Positions 8,208 to 16,020 of a stretch of DNA of 64,000 nucleotides are shown piece by piece. Each line of letters opens with the position of its first letter. Position 1 is the stretch's first letter. The position numbers and the translations under genes were made by a program. The stretch is taken from the NCBI RefSeq assembly GCF_040719375.1, contig NZ_JBFDTP010000001.1, positions 124,001 through 188,000 on the forward strand. Direction: 5' to 3'. The notes beneath the pieces were generated by a model. That model ran no database searches and was not told the DNA's origin. It was given only the letters and a program-made list of their open reading frames with translations. Source of the DNA: Clostridium sp. AN503 (GTDB lineage Bacteria > Bacillota > Clostridia > Lachnospirales > Lachnospiraceae).

Positions 8208-9340
8208 GCTCCATCCCCCTTTCCATCCTGACGGCCCCTGAGCAGCTGTTCACTGACCGCCATCATACAGGCTCCGGTCCCGTGCTGGTTGTCCGTCATC
8301 TGCGGCTCGCTTACGTAGTATTCCGTCTTTCCGCTGCGGTCCTTACGGTTGTGAGGGTCAGGCCCCTCGCCAAGTCCTGCGCTGGCGCAGATCCCGTAGA
8401 GATGCCAGCCGTCCGCTTCCTTTCTCAGATACATATCGCGGATGCCGTCCAGAACCCGGCTGCCCTGCTCCCCATAAGGATCCGGAAGCATGTGCAGGCG
8501 CGCGCCCTTCATCATCGCATATGCTGCCATCGCGCTCCCGGAGGTTTCCAGATAGTTGCCTGGGTATCCGGCCTGGTCCACTACCTGGAAAAACATATGG
8601 GCCGTCTCATCCTGATACTGCATGATACCGTCCACAGCATTCTTTAGAAGCTCCGCCAGTTTTGCTGCCCGCGGGGTGTGATCCTTTGCCAGCTCGTAGA
8701 CATCGGTCAGCGCCATCAAAAACCACCCTTCCGCCCGCAGCCAGACTGCCGGGCTGCATCCAGTCACCGGGTCCGCCCAGGCCGCCCTGCGGCTCACGTC
8801 ACACCCGTGAAGGTATAACCGGCTCTCCTCATTCCACAGAAGACGGTGCGCACTCTCAAACTGGTCCAGCACATCGTCCCAGCCATCCTCCCCGCTCTCT
8901 GCAAGGCATTTGGCATAAAACGGCATCGCCATGTAAAGGCCGTCCAGCCACACCTGGTCCGGATAGATATCCTTGTGCCAGAAATTCCCCGTCTCTGTCC
9001 GCGGATAATCCTTTAAAAATTCATATGCCTTTTTAACCCCTTCCCCGTAACGCAGATCTCCAGTCAAGTCCCTTAAGATCCGCAGGGATTTCCCAAAACT
9101 GACCTTATCAATATTGTGTTCACCCTCATTCCAATTGGATACGGAGCCATCCTCCTTCACCAACCATCTGCCGCTGTCGGCAATATAACGGTTCCAGACC
9201 GGGTCCTTTGTCGCCGCGGCCAGCTTCGCCGCCCCGATTACGCAGAGGTCATCCTTATAATTCCATGGCTTCTCGCTGAGGAACCGTGGAAAAGCTGTTT
9301 TCATATATTGTGAAAAATACTCTAACCACATCAAATTCAT
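8195..9340 (-). CDS. GH105/GH88 unsaturated rhamnogalacturonyl hydrolase
   Basis: A 381-residue intracellular glycoside hydrolase of the YteR/YesR type. It hydrates the C4-C5 double bond of unsaturated galacturonic acid at the end of pectin oligomers left by lyases. The catalytic Asp sits in PDQVWLDGLYMAMPF near residue 130, and the WLRAEGWFLMAL segment of the alpha/alpha barrel is clear. No signal peptide is present. A second ATG at 9331 is better spaced from the AAGGAG site and may be the real start. The gene lies between the GH28 gene and the TIM-barrel gene in the same operon. Confidence 0.9.
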   Translation of the reverse strand: MNLMWLEYFSQYMKTAFPRFLSEKPWNYKDDLCVIGAAKLAAATKDPVWNRYIADSGRWLVKEDGSVSNWNEGEHNIDKVSFGKSLRILRDLTGDLRYGEGVKKAYEFLKDYPRTETGNFWHKDIYPDQVWLDGLYMAMPFYAKCLAESGEDGWDDVLDQFESAHRLLWNEESRLYLHGCDVSRRAAWADPVTGCSPAVWLRAEGWFLMALTDVYELAKDHTPRAAKLAELLKNAVDGIMQYQDETAHMFFQVVDQAGYPGNYLETSGSAMAAYAMMKGARLHMLPDPYGEQGSRVLDGIRDMYLRKEADGWHLYGICASAGLGEGPDPHNRKDRSGKTEYYVSEPQMTDNQHGTGACMMAVSEQLLRGRQDGKGDGACCN

Positions 9341-9416
9341 TCTCCTTCATCATCCTTGTCATAACGTCAGATGCTGCCAGGTCCCACCAGATTCCGTCAG
9401 TTCCCATCAAATCCCA

Positions 9417-11492
9417 TCAGATCCCGGCAAAATCAGCCACCCGGTTTAAAACCCACACGGCTTCTCCCACAGTCACAAAACGCCGCGGCGCGAAGCAGCC
9501 GTCCGGGTCCAGCTCCATAAATCCAAAGTACAGGGCGCGTGCCACATTGGTGCCGTAATTGTTACTCACCTGGCACACATCGGCGCAGTCCGGCATGGTG
9601 CTGGACGCGTTCCGGTAATTCACACCGCACGCCTGCATAGCTACCGTCGCCATCTCCTGACGGGTCACATAGCCCTCCGGCCATGCCCCTTTTTCTGCAT
9701 CCGGCGCAAGAAAACCATTTCGGATCGCAGCAGCCATGGCATCTTTTTCCAACGTCACAAGGGCTGTTGGCACTGACTGAGCCAGCGGCCCCATCATCTC
9801 TGCCAGCTGTCCCCTGGTGATCAGAGCGTCCTCTGGCGTCCGCTCCAGCCCGCAAAGCATCCCGCGGCAGAACAGACGCTGCCGCTCCTCATTCTCCAGA
9901 ATACCAGCCTCCGTCTCTTCAAGAATCCTGTAACTTTTGCTGGTTTCTGTATTTCCGCTGTCATCCTCAGCTGTCACCCTCACATAATGAGCGGCAAGGC
10001 TCTTTTCTTTCATGAAAAATGTCTCTCCCACGCCTTTGTCCTCCCACTCCACGCCGTCCACGGAGGTCTGCCACAAAAAACGGCAGGGTCCCTGGCCGCC
10101 GCAGTTTTCGGCGGAAGCCTCCACCGCCCGTCCCCTCACAGGCACCCCCAGTATCCTCACATGATCCGGACGAGGAAAACGCTTTCCATTGATCACCACC
10201 CGCTCTATAAACGGCTCCTTCCAGTTCATGCCGCGCATAGGCCGCGCAACTCCGTCGATCCGGATATTGCACAGCTTCAGCCCGGTTATGGGGACTTCCT
10301 CAAACGCCTCCAAAAAGATTCCGTAATCGCCTCCATGGGCGGTGATATTTTCCACCGTTATGTTGTGGAATACAGGCAGATCGCTCCCATTTCTTCCGTC
10401 CTCGTACAGCATGGTACCGTGGACCGCCGCCCCGTGGACATGATCCATCACACTGTCAGCCAGAATCACATCCTCCACCCGGCCGCCCCGGCGCGCGTTG
10501 GTCTTTAAGCGCAGTGCATAGGTCAGATTGGGGCTGCTGAAACGGTTGTTGACTGCCAGCACACGGCGGATCCCACCGCTCATCTCGCTGCCAAGGGCGA
10601 TCCCTCCATGACCGTCCGCAAATTCATTCTGTTCGATCAGAACATTCTCACAGGGCACGTTAGCGATCCGCCCGTCCCGGTCCCGGCCGGACTTTAAGCT
10701 GATACAGTCATCGCCGGTGTCAAACCGGCAGTTTAAGATATGTACCCCATTGCAGCTTTCCGGGTCGCAGCCGTCATTGTTGGCTCCATGACTGGAAAGC
10801 ATGACCCCGTCCACCGTAAGGCTGCGGCACATGACCGGATTCAACTGCCACATGGGGCTGCGGCGCAGGGTGAAGCCCTCAAGGAGCACCCGCTCACAGC
10901 GGATCAGCTGGACAAAATTCGGCCTTAAGTAATGTCCCGGCCCGAACACCCGCTGCTTAACCGGAACACCCTCCAGATTCATCCGCCGAAGCCTGTTGCG
11001 GTCCTCAAGCTGCAGATCTGGCCTGTCATCCGACCAGGCGTTTTCCACCTGATGATGCCAGTCCCACCAGTGCGCCTCATCCGCCCCGCCGTCCAGTATC
11101 CCTTCCCCCGTCACCGCAATATCATGGACGCCGCAGGCATAGACAAGCGGGCTGTAGTTGTAGCATGGCGTCGCCTCCCAGTGTGTAAACACCACTGGAT
11201 AATGAACCTCCGGATTCTCATTCTCAAACAGAATGACCGTCTCTCTGCTCTCAAGGTGCAGCTCCACCCCGCTCTTGAGCCGCAAAGCCCCGGTGCGGTA
11301 TCTGCCGGCCGGAATCACAAGCCTGCCGCCGCCCTCCCTGCTGACCAGATCGATAGCATTTTGCAGGGCGTCCGTCTGCACCCTGTCACGGTCCGGCGTC
11401 ACGCCAAGCAGCGGGGCCTGGAATTCCCGGTCCGGAATCCGGGGCCGTTCTATTTGTTCCAGGATTGTTTTCCTGAGTTGTAATTTATCCAT
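9417..11492 (-). CDS. GH28 polygalacturonase with a C-terminal SLH-like region
   Basis: A 691-residue protein. Residues 1 to about 430 form the right-handed beta-helix of GH28 pectin hydrolases, with all four active-site signatures: NNDGCDP, DTGDDCISLKSG, DGHGGIALGSE and ALRLKTNARRGG. A beta-rich stretch (about 440-530) follows. The last 150 residues contain segments like S-layer homology repeats, namely ITRGQLAEMM, VTRQEMATVAMQACGVNY and an NYGTNVARALYFGFMELDPD unit with FAPRRFVTVGEAVWVLNRV. No signal peptide is visible at the N-terminus (MDKLQLRKTILEQ). It overlaps the upstream esterase gene by 8 bases. Confidence 0.92.
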   Translation of the reverse strand: MDKLQLRKTILEQIERPRIPDREFQAPLLGVTPDRDRVQTDALQNAIDLVSREGGGRLVIPAGRYRTGALRLKSGVELHLESRETVILFENENPEVHYPVVFTHWEATPCYNYSPLVYACGVHDIAVTGEGILDGGADEAHWWDWHHQVENAWSDDRPDLQLEDRNRLRRMNLEGVPVKQRVFGPGHYLRPNFVQLIRCERVLLEGFTLRRSPMWQLNPVMCRSLTVDGVMLSSHGANNDGCDPESCNGVHILNCRFDTGDDCISLKSGRDRDGRIANVPCENVLIEQNEFADGHGGIALGSEMSGGIRRVLAVNNRFSSPNLTYALRLKTNARRGGRVEDVILADSVMDHVHGAAVHGTMLYEDGRNGSDLPVFHNITVENITAHGGDYGIFLEAFEEVPITGLKLCNIRIDGVARPMRGMNWKEPFIERVVINGKRFPRPDHVRILGVPVRGRAVEASAENCGGQGPCRFLWQTSVDGVEWEDKGVGETFFMKEKSLAAHYVRVTAEDDSGNTETSKSYRILEETEAGILENEERQRLFCRGMLCGLERTPEDALITRGQLAEMMGPLAQSVPTALVTLEKDAMAAAIRNGFLAPDAEKGAWPEGYVTRQEMATVAMQACGVNYRNASSTMPDCADVCQVSNNYGTNVARALYFGFMELDPDGCFAPRRFVTVGEAVWVLNRVADFAGI

Positions 11493-12618
11493 GAAAAGCC
11501 TCCCCGTCGATAAGCTGTTCCAAATTCGTTTTCAGATTCCCGCCGTGCCACCGGTGAGGTCCTTCACAGATCTCATGCAGGACCCGGTCCGGCGCGCCCA
11601 AAAGACGGTACGCCGCATGTACGGTTTCCATCTGTTCCATAACATTGGCGATTCCCCGCGGCCCGTTCAGTCTGTCTTCCCGGCAGGACTGGACAAGAAG
11701 CGGCCTTGGAGCGATCAGGCTTGCAATATCGCCCATATCCAGATGCTCCCAAAGATGAGGCACATAGTTGCAGGAGCAGTTTTCATTCAGAGCCAGCAGC
11801 GCGTCCTTAAACCCGTACAGATATCCACTGACCACTGCCAGACGGATCCGGTCGTCCAGAGCCGCCAGCCAGAGCGTCTGCATCCCGCCGCCGGAAAATC
11901 CGAGACAGCCGATGGCAGACGTATCCCATTCTCCCTGCTCCAGAAGATAATCCACGGCCCGCATCAGATCCCAGGTAAACATCCCGGCCACCGGGATTCC
12001 CAGAGGCTCTCCCATGTGCGCGAGACGGTAACAGTCCCCTCTCATGGCTGTATCCGGGTTCTGTGTGTCCTCAGCATTTTCCCGGCGTTCTCCAAAGCCC
12101 CGGCAGTCCGCACAGACCGCCACATAACCCAGTTTTGCAAGCTGACAGCCGTAGTCATAACCATACTGCCGGATCTTTGTCCGTACCGCGCGGTACTGTC
12201 CCAGACCCGCCACCGTATATTTCCCCGCGCCGTTATGTCCGGGCGGGCATAAAAACGGCATGGAGGACGGACCGGCTCCCGTAGGGACCAGAAGGTACAT
12301 AGTCATCCAGACATCCGGCTCCACCTGGATCCTCACATGTTCTCTCCGGACGCCGCCCGGCAGGATCACCGTCTCCTCAAGCACCGGGCTTAAAGGGCAG
12401 GTTTCCATCTTCTCAAAGCCCAACAGATCTTTTAGGAGCGTCCTCATTTTACTCCTCCACTGTTCAAATTCTTCCCGGGTTTTGCCCACAAAGCAGTCCT
12501 TGCGGGCAAACCGGTCGAATTTCCTCAGCATGGAAGGAAGGCTCCCATAGCTGATCCTGACCTCAGGAAATTCCGGGAACTGGGGCTTGTCCCTTAAATC
12601 ACTGACAAACTCAGTCAT
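11485..12618 (-). CDS. Alpha/beta hydrolase, probable pectin or sugar acetyl esterase
   Basis: A 377-residue alpha/beta hydrolase of the acetylxylan esterase/dienelactone hydrolase type. The nucleophile Ser lies in GCLGFSGGGMQT, a candidate Asp in SCREDRLNG, and the His in EGPHRWHGG near the C-terminus, in the right order. CADCRGFGER is the usual strand-loop before the helix. There is no signal peptide. It overlaps tctA by 8 bases upstream and the GH28 gene by 8 bases downstream, so it is co-translated with both. The context suggests removal of acetyl groups from imported galacturonides; the exact substrate is inference. Confidence 0.85.
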   Translation of the reverse strand: MTEFVSDLRDKPQFPEFPEVRISYGSLPSMLRKFDRFARKDCFVGKTREEFEQWRSKMRTLLKDLLGFEKMETCPLSPVLEETVILPGGVRREHVRIQVEPDVWMTMYLLVPTGAGPSSMPFLCPPGHNGAGKYTVAGLGQYRAVRTKIRQYGYDYGCQLAKLGYVAVCADCRGFGERRENAEDTQNPDTAMRGDCYRLAHMGEPLGIPVAGMFTWDLMRAVDYLLEQGEWDTSAIGCLGFSGGGMQTLWLAALDDRIRLAVVSGYLYGFKDALLALNENCSCNYVPHLWEHLDMGDIASLIAPRPLLVQSCREDRLNGPRGIANVMEQMETVHAAYRLLGAPDRVLHEICEGPHRWHGGNLKTNLEQLIDGEAFHG

Positions 12619-14134
12619 CGTTACTATCGCTCCCGGCCGCTGCGGACGCGGCCTCTTTTTTGTTCTTCAAGTGCTCCGATAAAACCGGCCAGATCACGCA
12701 GAACACGGAAGCCAGCAGCAATGCGCAGGAGATCGGGCGGGTAAAGAACTCGGAGTAACTGCCATGCGCATAGCTGATCCCCTGACGGAAATACCGCTCC
12801 AGCTTGCTGGACAGGATAAACGCCAGCACCAGCGGTGAAGTGGGAAGCCCGCTCATGCTCATAAAGATTGCCAGCAGGCACAGAGCCAGCATCACATAAA
12901 TGTTAAACATGGTGTTGGAGATCCCGTATCCTCCGATGTAGCAGATAACCAGGATCACCGTATACAGGTAATGGTACGGAACCTTCAGTATGTACGGGAA
13001 CCAGCGTTTTGTGACGATCTGGACGATATAGGTCACGATCGCCGCCACCATTACACAGGCAAAGATCAGCATTGCCAGGTCCGGCTGCTCCGTCATGAAC
13101 AGGGGGCCCGCCTGAAGCCCGTGGATCGTAAGTCCTGCGATCAGCATCGCCGTGATCCCGTCCCCCGGGATACCCAGGGCCATCATCGGGATCAATGCTC
13201 CGCCCAGGGACGCGTTGTTTGCGGTCTCAGAGGCCCAGACGCCCGCCGGATTGCCTTTCCCGAAGCTCTCCGGATCTTTGCTGATGCTCTTGGCATAGCC
13301 GTAGGCAACCATGTTGGAGATCCCGGAGCCCATGCCCGGCAAAAACCCGATCCACAGGCCGGAAACAAAGGCAAACGCAATGGTCTTTATATTCTGGAGG
13401 ATATCCCGGAAGCCAACGCCCAGCCCCTTCATATTCACCACGTCGGCCTCCGGCATCTTCGCCTCGCCTTTGGCGGAATCCCGGATGATCTGGCACATTG
13501 CGAACATTCCCAGCATCTGGGCTACCGTGCTGATGCCGGAACTTAAATACACATTTCCAAAGATAAAACGGTTGGAGCCATTGATCGGGTCCATACCGAT
13601 ACACCCCAGCAGAAGGCCGATGCCCGCCGCCATAATCCCTTTAAAGATATTTCCCTTAGAGAGGGAAGCGATCAGGGTGATGGCGCAGAAGCACAGGGAA
13701 AAATACTCCCACGGTCCCAGGTGCAAAGCAAACTCTGCGATCACCGGGGAAAGAACCGTCGCCAGAGCCACCGAACCCACCGTACCGATAAAGGACGCAG
13801 TCATGCCAATGCCCAGAGCTTTGCTGGCCTGGCCGTTCTTGGTCATGGGAAACCCGTCGAAGCAGGTCGCGATCGCCGAGGAGGAACCCGGGATTCCGAT
13901 AAGCACCGCGGAAATAAAGGTTCCCGACACGCCGCCGATCCAGATTGCAAGCAGCAGTACAAACGAGGTCTCTGTGGAAAGACCAAAGGTCACGGGCAGC
14001 AAAAGCGCAATCCCCAGCGTTGCGGAAAGCCCCGGGATCGCTCCGAACACAATGCCCAGACAGACCATCGCAATGATCAGCAGCAGGTTGATCGGCTGTA
14101 AGCAGACCAGAAGCGCACTTATATATTCTGTCAT
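12611..14134 (-). CDS. tctA: Tripartite tricarboxylate transporter, large permease subunit
   Basis: A 507-residue protein with about a dozen membrane segments, matching the TctA family that pairs with TctB and the periplasmic-type binding protein TctC to import carboxylates. The family signatures GAIPGLSATLGIALLLP near residue 35, GIPGSSSAIATCFDGFPM near residue 80 and GFLPGMGSG near residue 265 are visible. AAGGAGAG precedes the ATG. It is followed with an 8-base overlap by the esterase gene, which ties transport to pectin processing. Confidence 0.95.
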   Translation of the reverse strand: MTEYISALLVCLQPINLLLIIAMVCLGIVFGAIPGLSATLGIALLLPVTFGLSTETSFVLLLAIWIGGVSGTFISAVLIGIPGSSSAIATCFDGFPMTKNGQASKALGIGMTASFIGTVGSVALATVLSPVIAEFALHLGPWEYFSLCFCAITLIASLSKGNIFKGIMAAGIGLLLGCIGMDPINGSNRFIFGNVYLSSGISTVAQMLGMFAMCQIIRDSAKGEAKMPEADVVNMKGLGVGFRDILQNIKTIAFAFVSGLWIGFLPGMGSGISNMVAYGYAKSISKDPESFGKGNPAGVWASETANNASLGGALIPMMALGIPGDGITAMLIAGLTIHGLQAGPLFMTEQPDLAMLIFACVMVAAIVTYIVQIVTKRWFPYILKVPYHYLYTVILVICYIGGYGISNTMFNIYVMLALCLLAIFMSMSGLPTSPLVLAFILSSKLERYFRQGISYAHGSYSEFFTRPISCALLLASVFCVIWPVLSEHLKNKKEAASAAAGSDSNDD

Positions 14135-14154
14135 TTGTTTTTCTCTCCTTTCTT

Positions 14155-14622
14155 TTAATCAAACAGGATTCCGGCCGGCAGCTTCACCTGGAAACCGTAC
14201 ACAAACATGGCATAGAGACCCGCAGTCACCAGCACGGAAATGATAACCGCCGTGACCGGCTTCACCTTGCTGACTCCCTTTAAGTCATAGATAAATGCAA
14301 AGGTTGCAAACGGAGTGCTGATCAAAAATCCCAACCAGGTCATAGCCACCGCGTAGACGATCAGCATCAGGTAGCTCCTGGTGATCTTAAGCACGCCGCC
14401 CTTCGGAAAGTACGGCTTTTCTTCTTTCATCCACTCCTTTACGCCTTTTATGATCAACGCCACGGAACTCATCGCCACAAGCGCGATCGCCACATAGGGC
14501 AGCAGGCGCGGGCCTGGCTCTAAAAGCTTTGCCGGCTGTTTGATGGACTGGGTTGCAAACAGGAAGAAAGCGCATCCCAACAGGCCGGTGATTCCGGTGA
14601 TGGTATCTCTACGCATTTTCAT
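14155..14622 (-). CDS. tctB: Tripartite tricarboxylate transporter, small permease subunit
   Basis: A 155-residue protein with four predicted membrane segments, the usual size and layout of TctB. The LEPGPRLLPYVAIALVAMS segment near residue 35 is typical. It lies 20 bases upstream of tctA on the same strand and after tctC, the common gene order C-B-A. AAGGGGAATTACCT precedes the ATG. Confidence 0.9.
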   Translation of the reverse strand: MKMRRDTITGITGLLGCAFFLFATQSIKQPAKLLEPGPRLLPYVAIALVAMSSVALIIKGVKEWMKEEKPYFPKGGVLKITRSYLMLIVYAVAMTWLGFLISTPFATFAFIYDLKGVSKVKPVTAVIISVLVTAGLYAMFVYGFQVKLPAGILFD

Positions 14623-14647
14623 AGGTAATTCCCCTTTCTTTTAAAAT

Positions 14648-14671
14648 GTCCCGGGAGCGTTCTCCCAGGAC
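14648..14671 (-). terminator. Intercistronic hairpin between tctC and tctB
   Basis: A strong stem GTCCTGGGAG / CTCCCGGGAC with a four-base loop lies between tctC and tctB. The T-run after it is short. Such hairpins commonly protect or partly terminate the message so that the binding protein is made in excess. Confidence 0.6.
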
Positions 14672-14704
14672 AGTCATGTTAAATCTCAGCGTTTCTCTAT
14701 TTCA

Positions 14705-15784
14705 TTACTCCTGGACAAACAGGTCAAGCGTCTTTGCGATCTCCACAACCTGGGCATACTCGCCGTCATGGATCTCCTTGGATTCAGCCAGGTCATGCCA
14801 GCCCGGAATATTGCCGATCCCGGCGATCCCCGCGCTTACGGTCTCGTCCTCACAGACCGCTTTCATAGCCGCATTCATCTCTGCAACCATGGTCTCGTCC
14901 ATGCCTGCCGGCCCCAGCAGATAGTGGTATACAGACATGACACAATCCTTGAAGCCCTGTTCCTGCAAGGTCTTATAGTTGTCCGGCAGTTCTTCCGGAT
15001 ATTCGGAAATGGTGGTCCCGTCAGAGGACACGGTGCCGATAACCTTTAGCTTGCCCGCTTTTTCATATTCAAGCGCATTTCCCACGCCCACAACGCCGAT
15101 ATCGATGAACCCGCCTGCCAGGTTAGTCAAACGATCCGACTCAGAAGCACATTCTACGGAGTTTAACTCAATCCCGGTCTTGGAAGTGATCATGCCGAAC
15201 AGGAAGGTGTTGGCGCCCGCCGCGGGCATCCCTGCGTTTAACTCTCCCGGATGGGCCTTGGCATACTCGACAAAGCCTGCAAAATCATCATAAGGGGCAT
15301 CTGCCGGGACTGCCAGTGTAGAGAATCCGTTGTCCTGGAGACAGGCGATGAGCGTAAAATCCTTCATCGGATTCACTTCCGCATTGCCGGTAATATACTG
15401 GATATTCAGCGCGGAGGTCGCCACGGTCAGAGTCGTGCCGTCCGGTTTCGCATTGGCTACGGTCTGATGTCCCACGGTATTGCTGTCATAATTGGTAACG
15501 GTGGTCTTCAGGCCATAGATGCGGTTTAAGCCCTCGCTGTAATAACGGATACCCAGATCGGAACCGCCGCCCGCTTTTCCCGGAACCACCAGAGTGATCG
15601 TCTCACCCTTCGGAAATCCAATGCTCTCTGCGGCCTCCCCTGACGCTTCCTTTGCTCCCGCCGCTTCATTTCCGCCTGCCGCTGCCGTTGCAGCTGCCGT
15701 CTCAGACTTGCTTCCGCAGCCTGTCATACCAAGTACTGCCGCTGTCATAACCCCTGCAACCAGAAAACCATACCTTTTTTTCAT
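14705..15784 (-). CDS. tctC: Tripartite tricarboxylate transporter, substrate-binding lipoprotein
   Basis: A 359-residue lipoprotein of the TctC (Bug) family. The start at 15784 is chosen because AAGGAGAAG precedes it and it yields a proper signal sequence: KKR, a hydrophobic stretch, then GMTGCGSK with the lipidated Cys near residue 21. A low-complexity Ala/Glu linker precedes the binding domain, which opens with ETITLVVPGKAGGGSDLGIR, a clear TctC signature. In this operon the likely ligand is a uronic acid or an oligogalacturonide rather than citrate, inferred from the neighbouring pectin enzymes. Confidence 0.93.
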   Translation of the reverse strand: MKKRYGFLVAGVMTAAVLGMTGCGSKSETAAATAAAGGNEAAGAKEASGEAAESIGFPKGETITLVVPGKAGGGSDLGIRYYSEGLNRIYGLKTTVTNYDSNTVGHQTVANAKPDGTTLTVATSALNIQYITGNAEVNPMKDFTLIACLQDNGFSTLAVPADAPYDDFAGFVEYAKAHPGELNAGMPAAGANTFLFGMITSKTGIELNSVECASESDRLTNLAGGFIDIGVVGVGNALEYEKAGKLKVIGTVSSDGTTISEYPEELPDNYKTLQEQGFKDCVMSVYHYLLGPAGMDETMVAEMNAAMKAVCEDETVSAGIAGIGNIPGWHDLAESKEIHDGEYAQVVEIAKTLDLFVQE

Positions 15785-15863
15785 AACGCTCTTCTCCTTG
15801 TATTTTTCTTTTTTACAGACGATTTTCTGTCTGTTTCTTTGTTTTTTTGTTCTTACATTTTGC

Positions 15864-15892
15864 ATTATATCCTGTTTTATGGGATTTTTCAA
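15864..15892 (-). promoter_or_regulatory. Promoter of the tctC-tctB-tctA-pectinase operon
   Basis: On the minus strand TTGAAA (15887-15892) and TATAAT (15864-15869) are spaced by 17 bases, giving a leader of about 70 bases before tctC. The promoter faces the one of the LysR-LysR gene. Confidence 0.65.
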
Positions 15893-15947
15893 AACTCAAT
15901 TGCTTATGCGCTTCATATCATTTTAGTTATAGTAATGCATTTTGTTC

Positions 15948-15975
15948 TTGACAGTATTTTGAAATAGGATATGAT
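15948..15975 (+). promoter_or_regulatory. Promoter of the LysR-LysR fusion gene
   Basis: TTGACA (15948-15953) and TATGAT (15970-15975) are spaced by 16 bases on the plus strand, about 45 bases before the start codon. Confidence 0.6.
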
Positions 15976-16020
15976 GGAGAAAAAGAGACGTACAGAAAGC
16001 AGACAGAAAGGAGACCGGCC

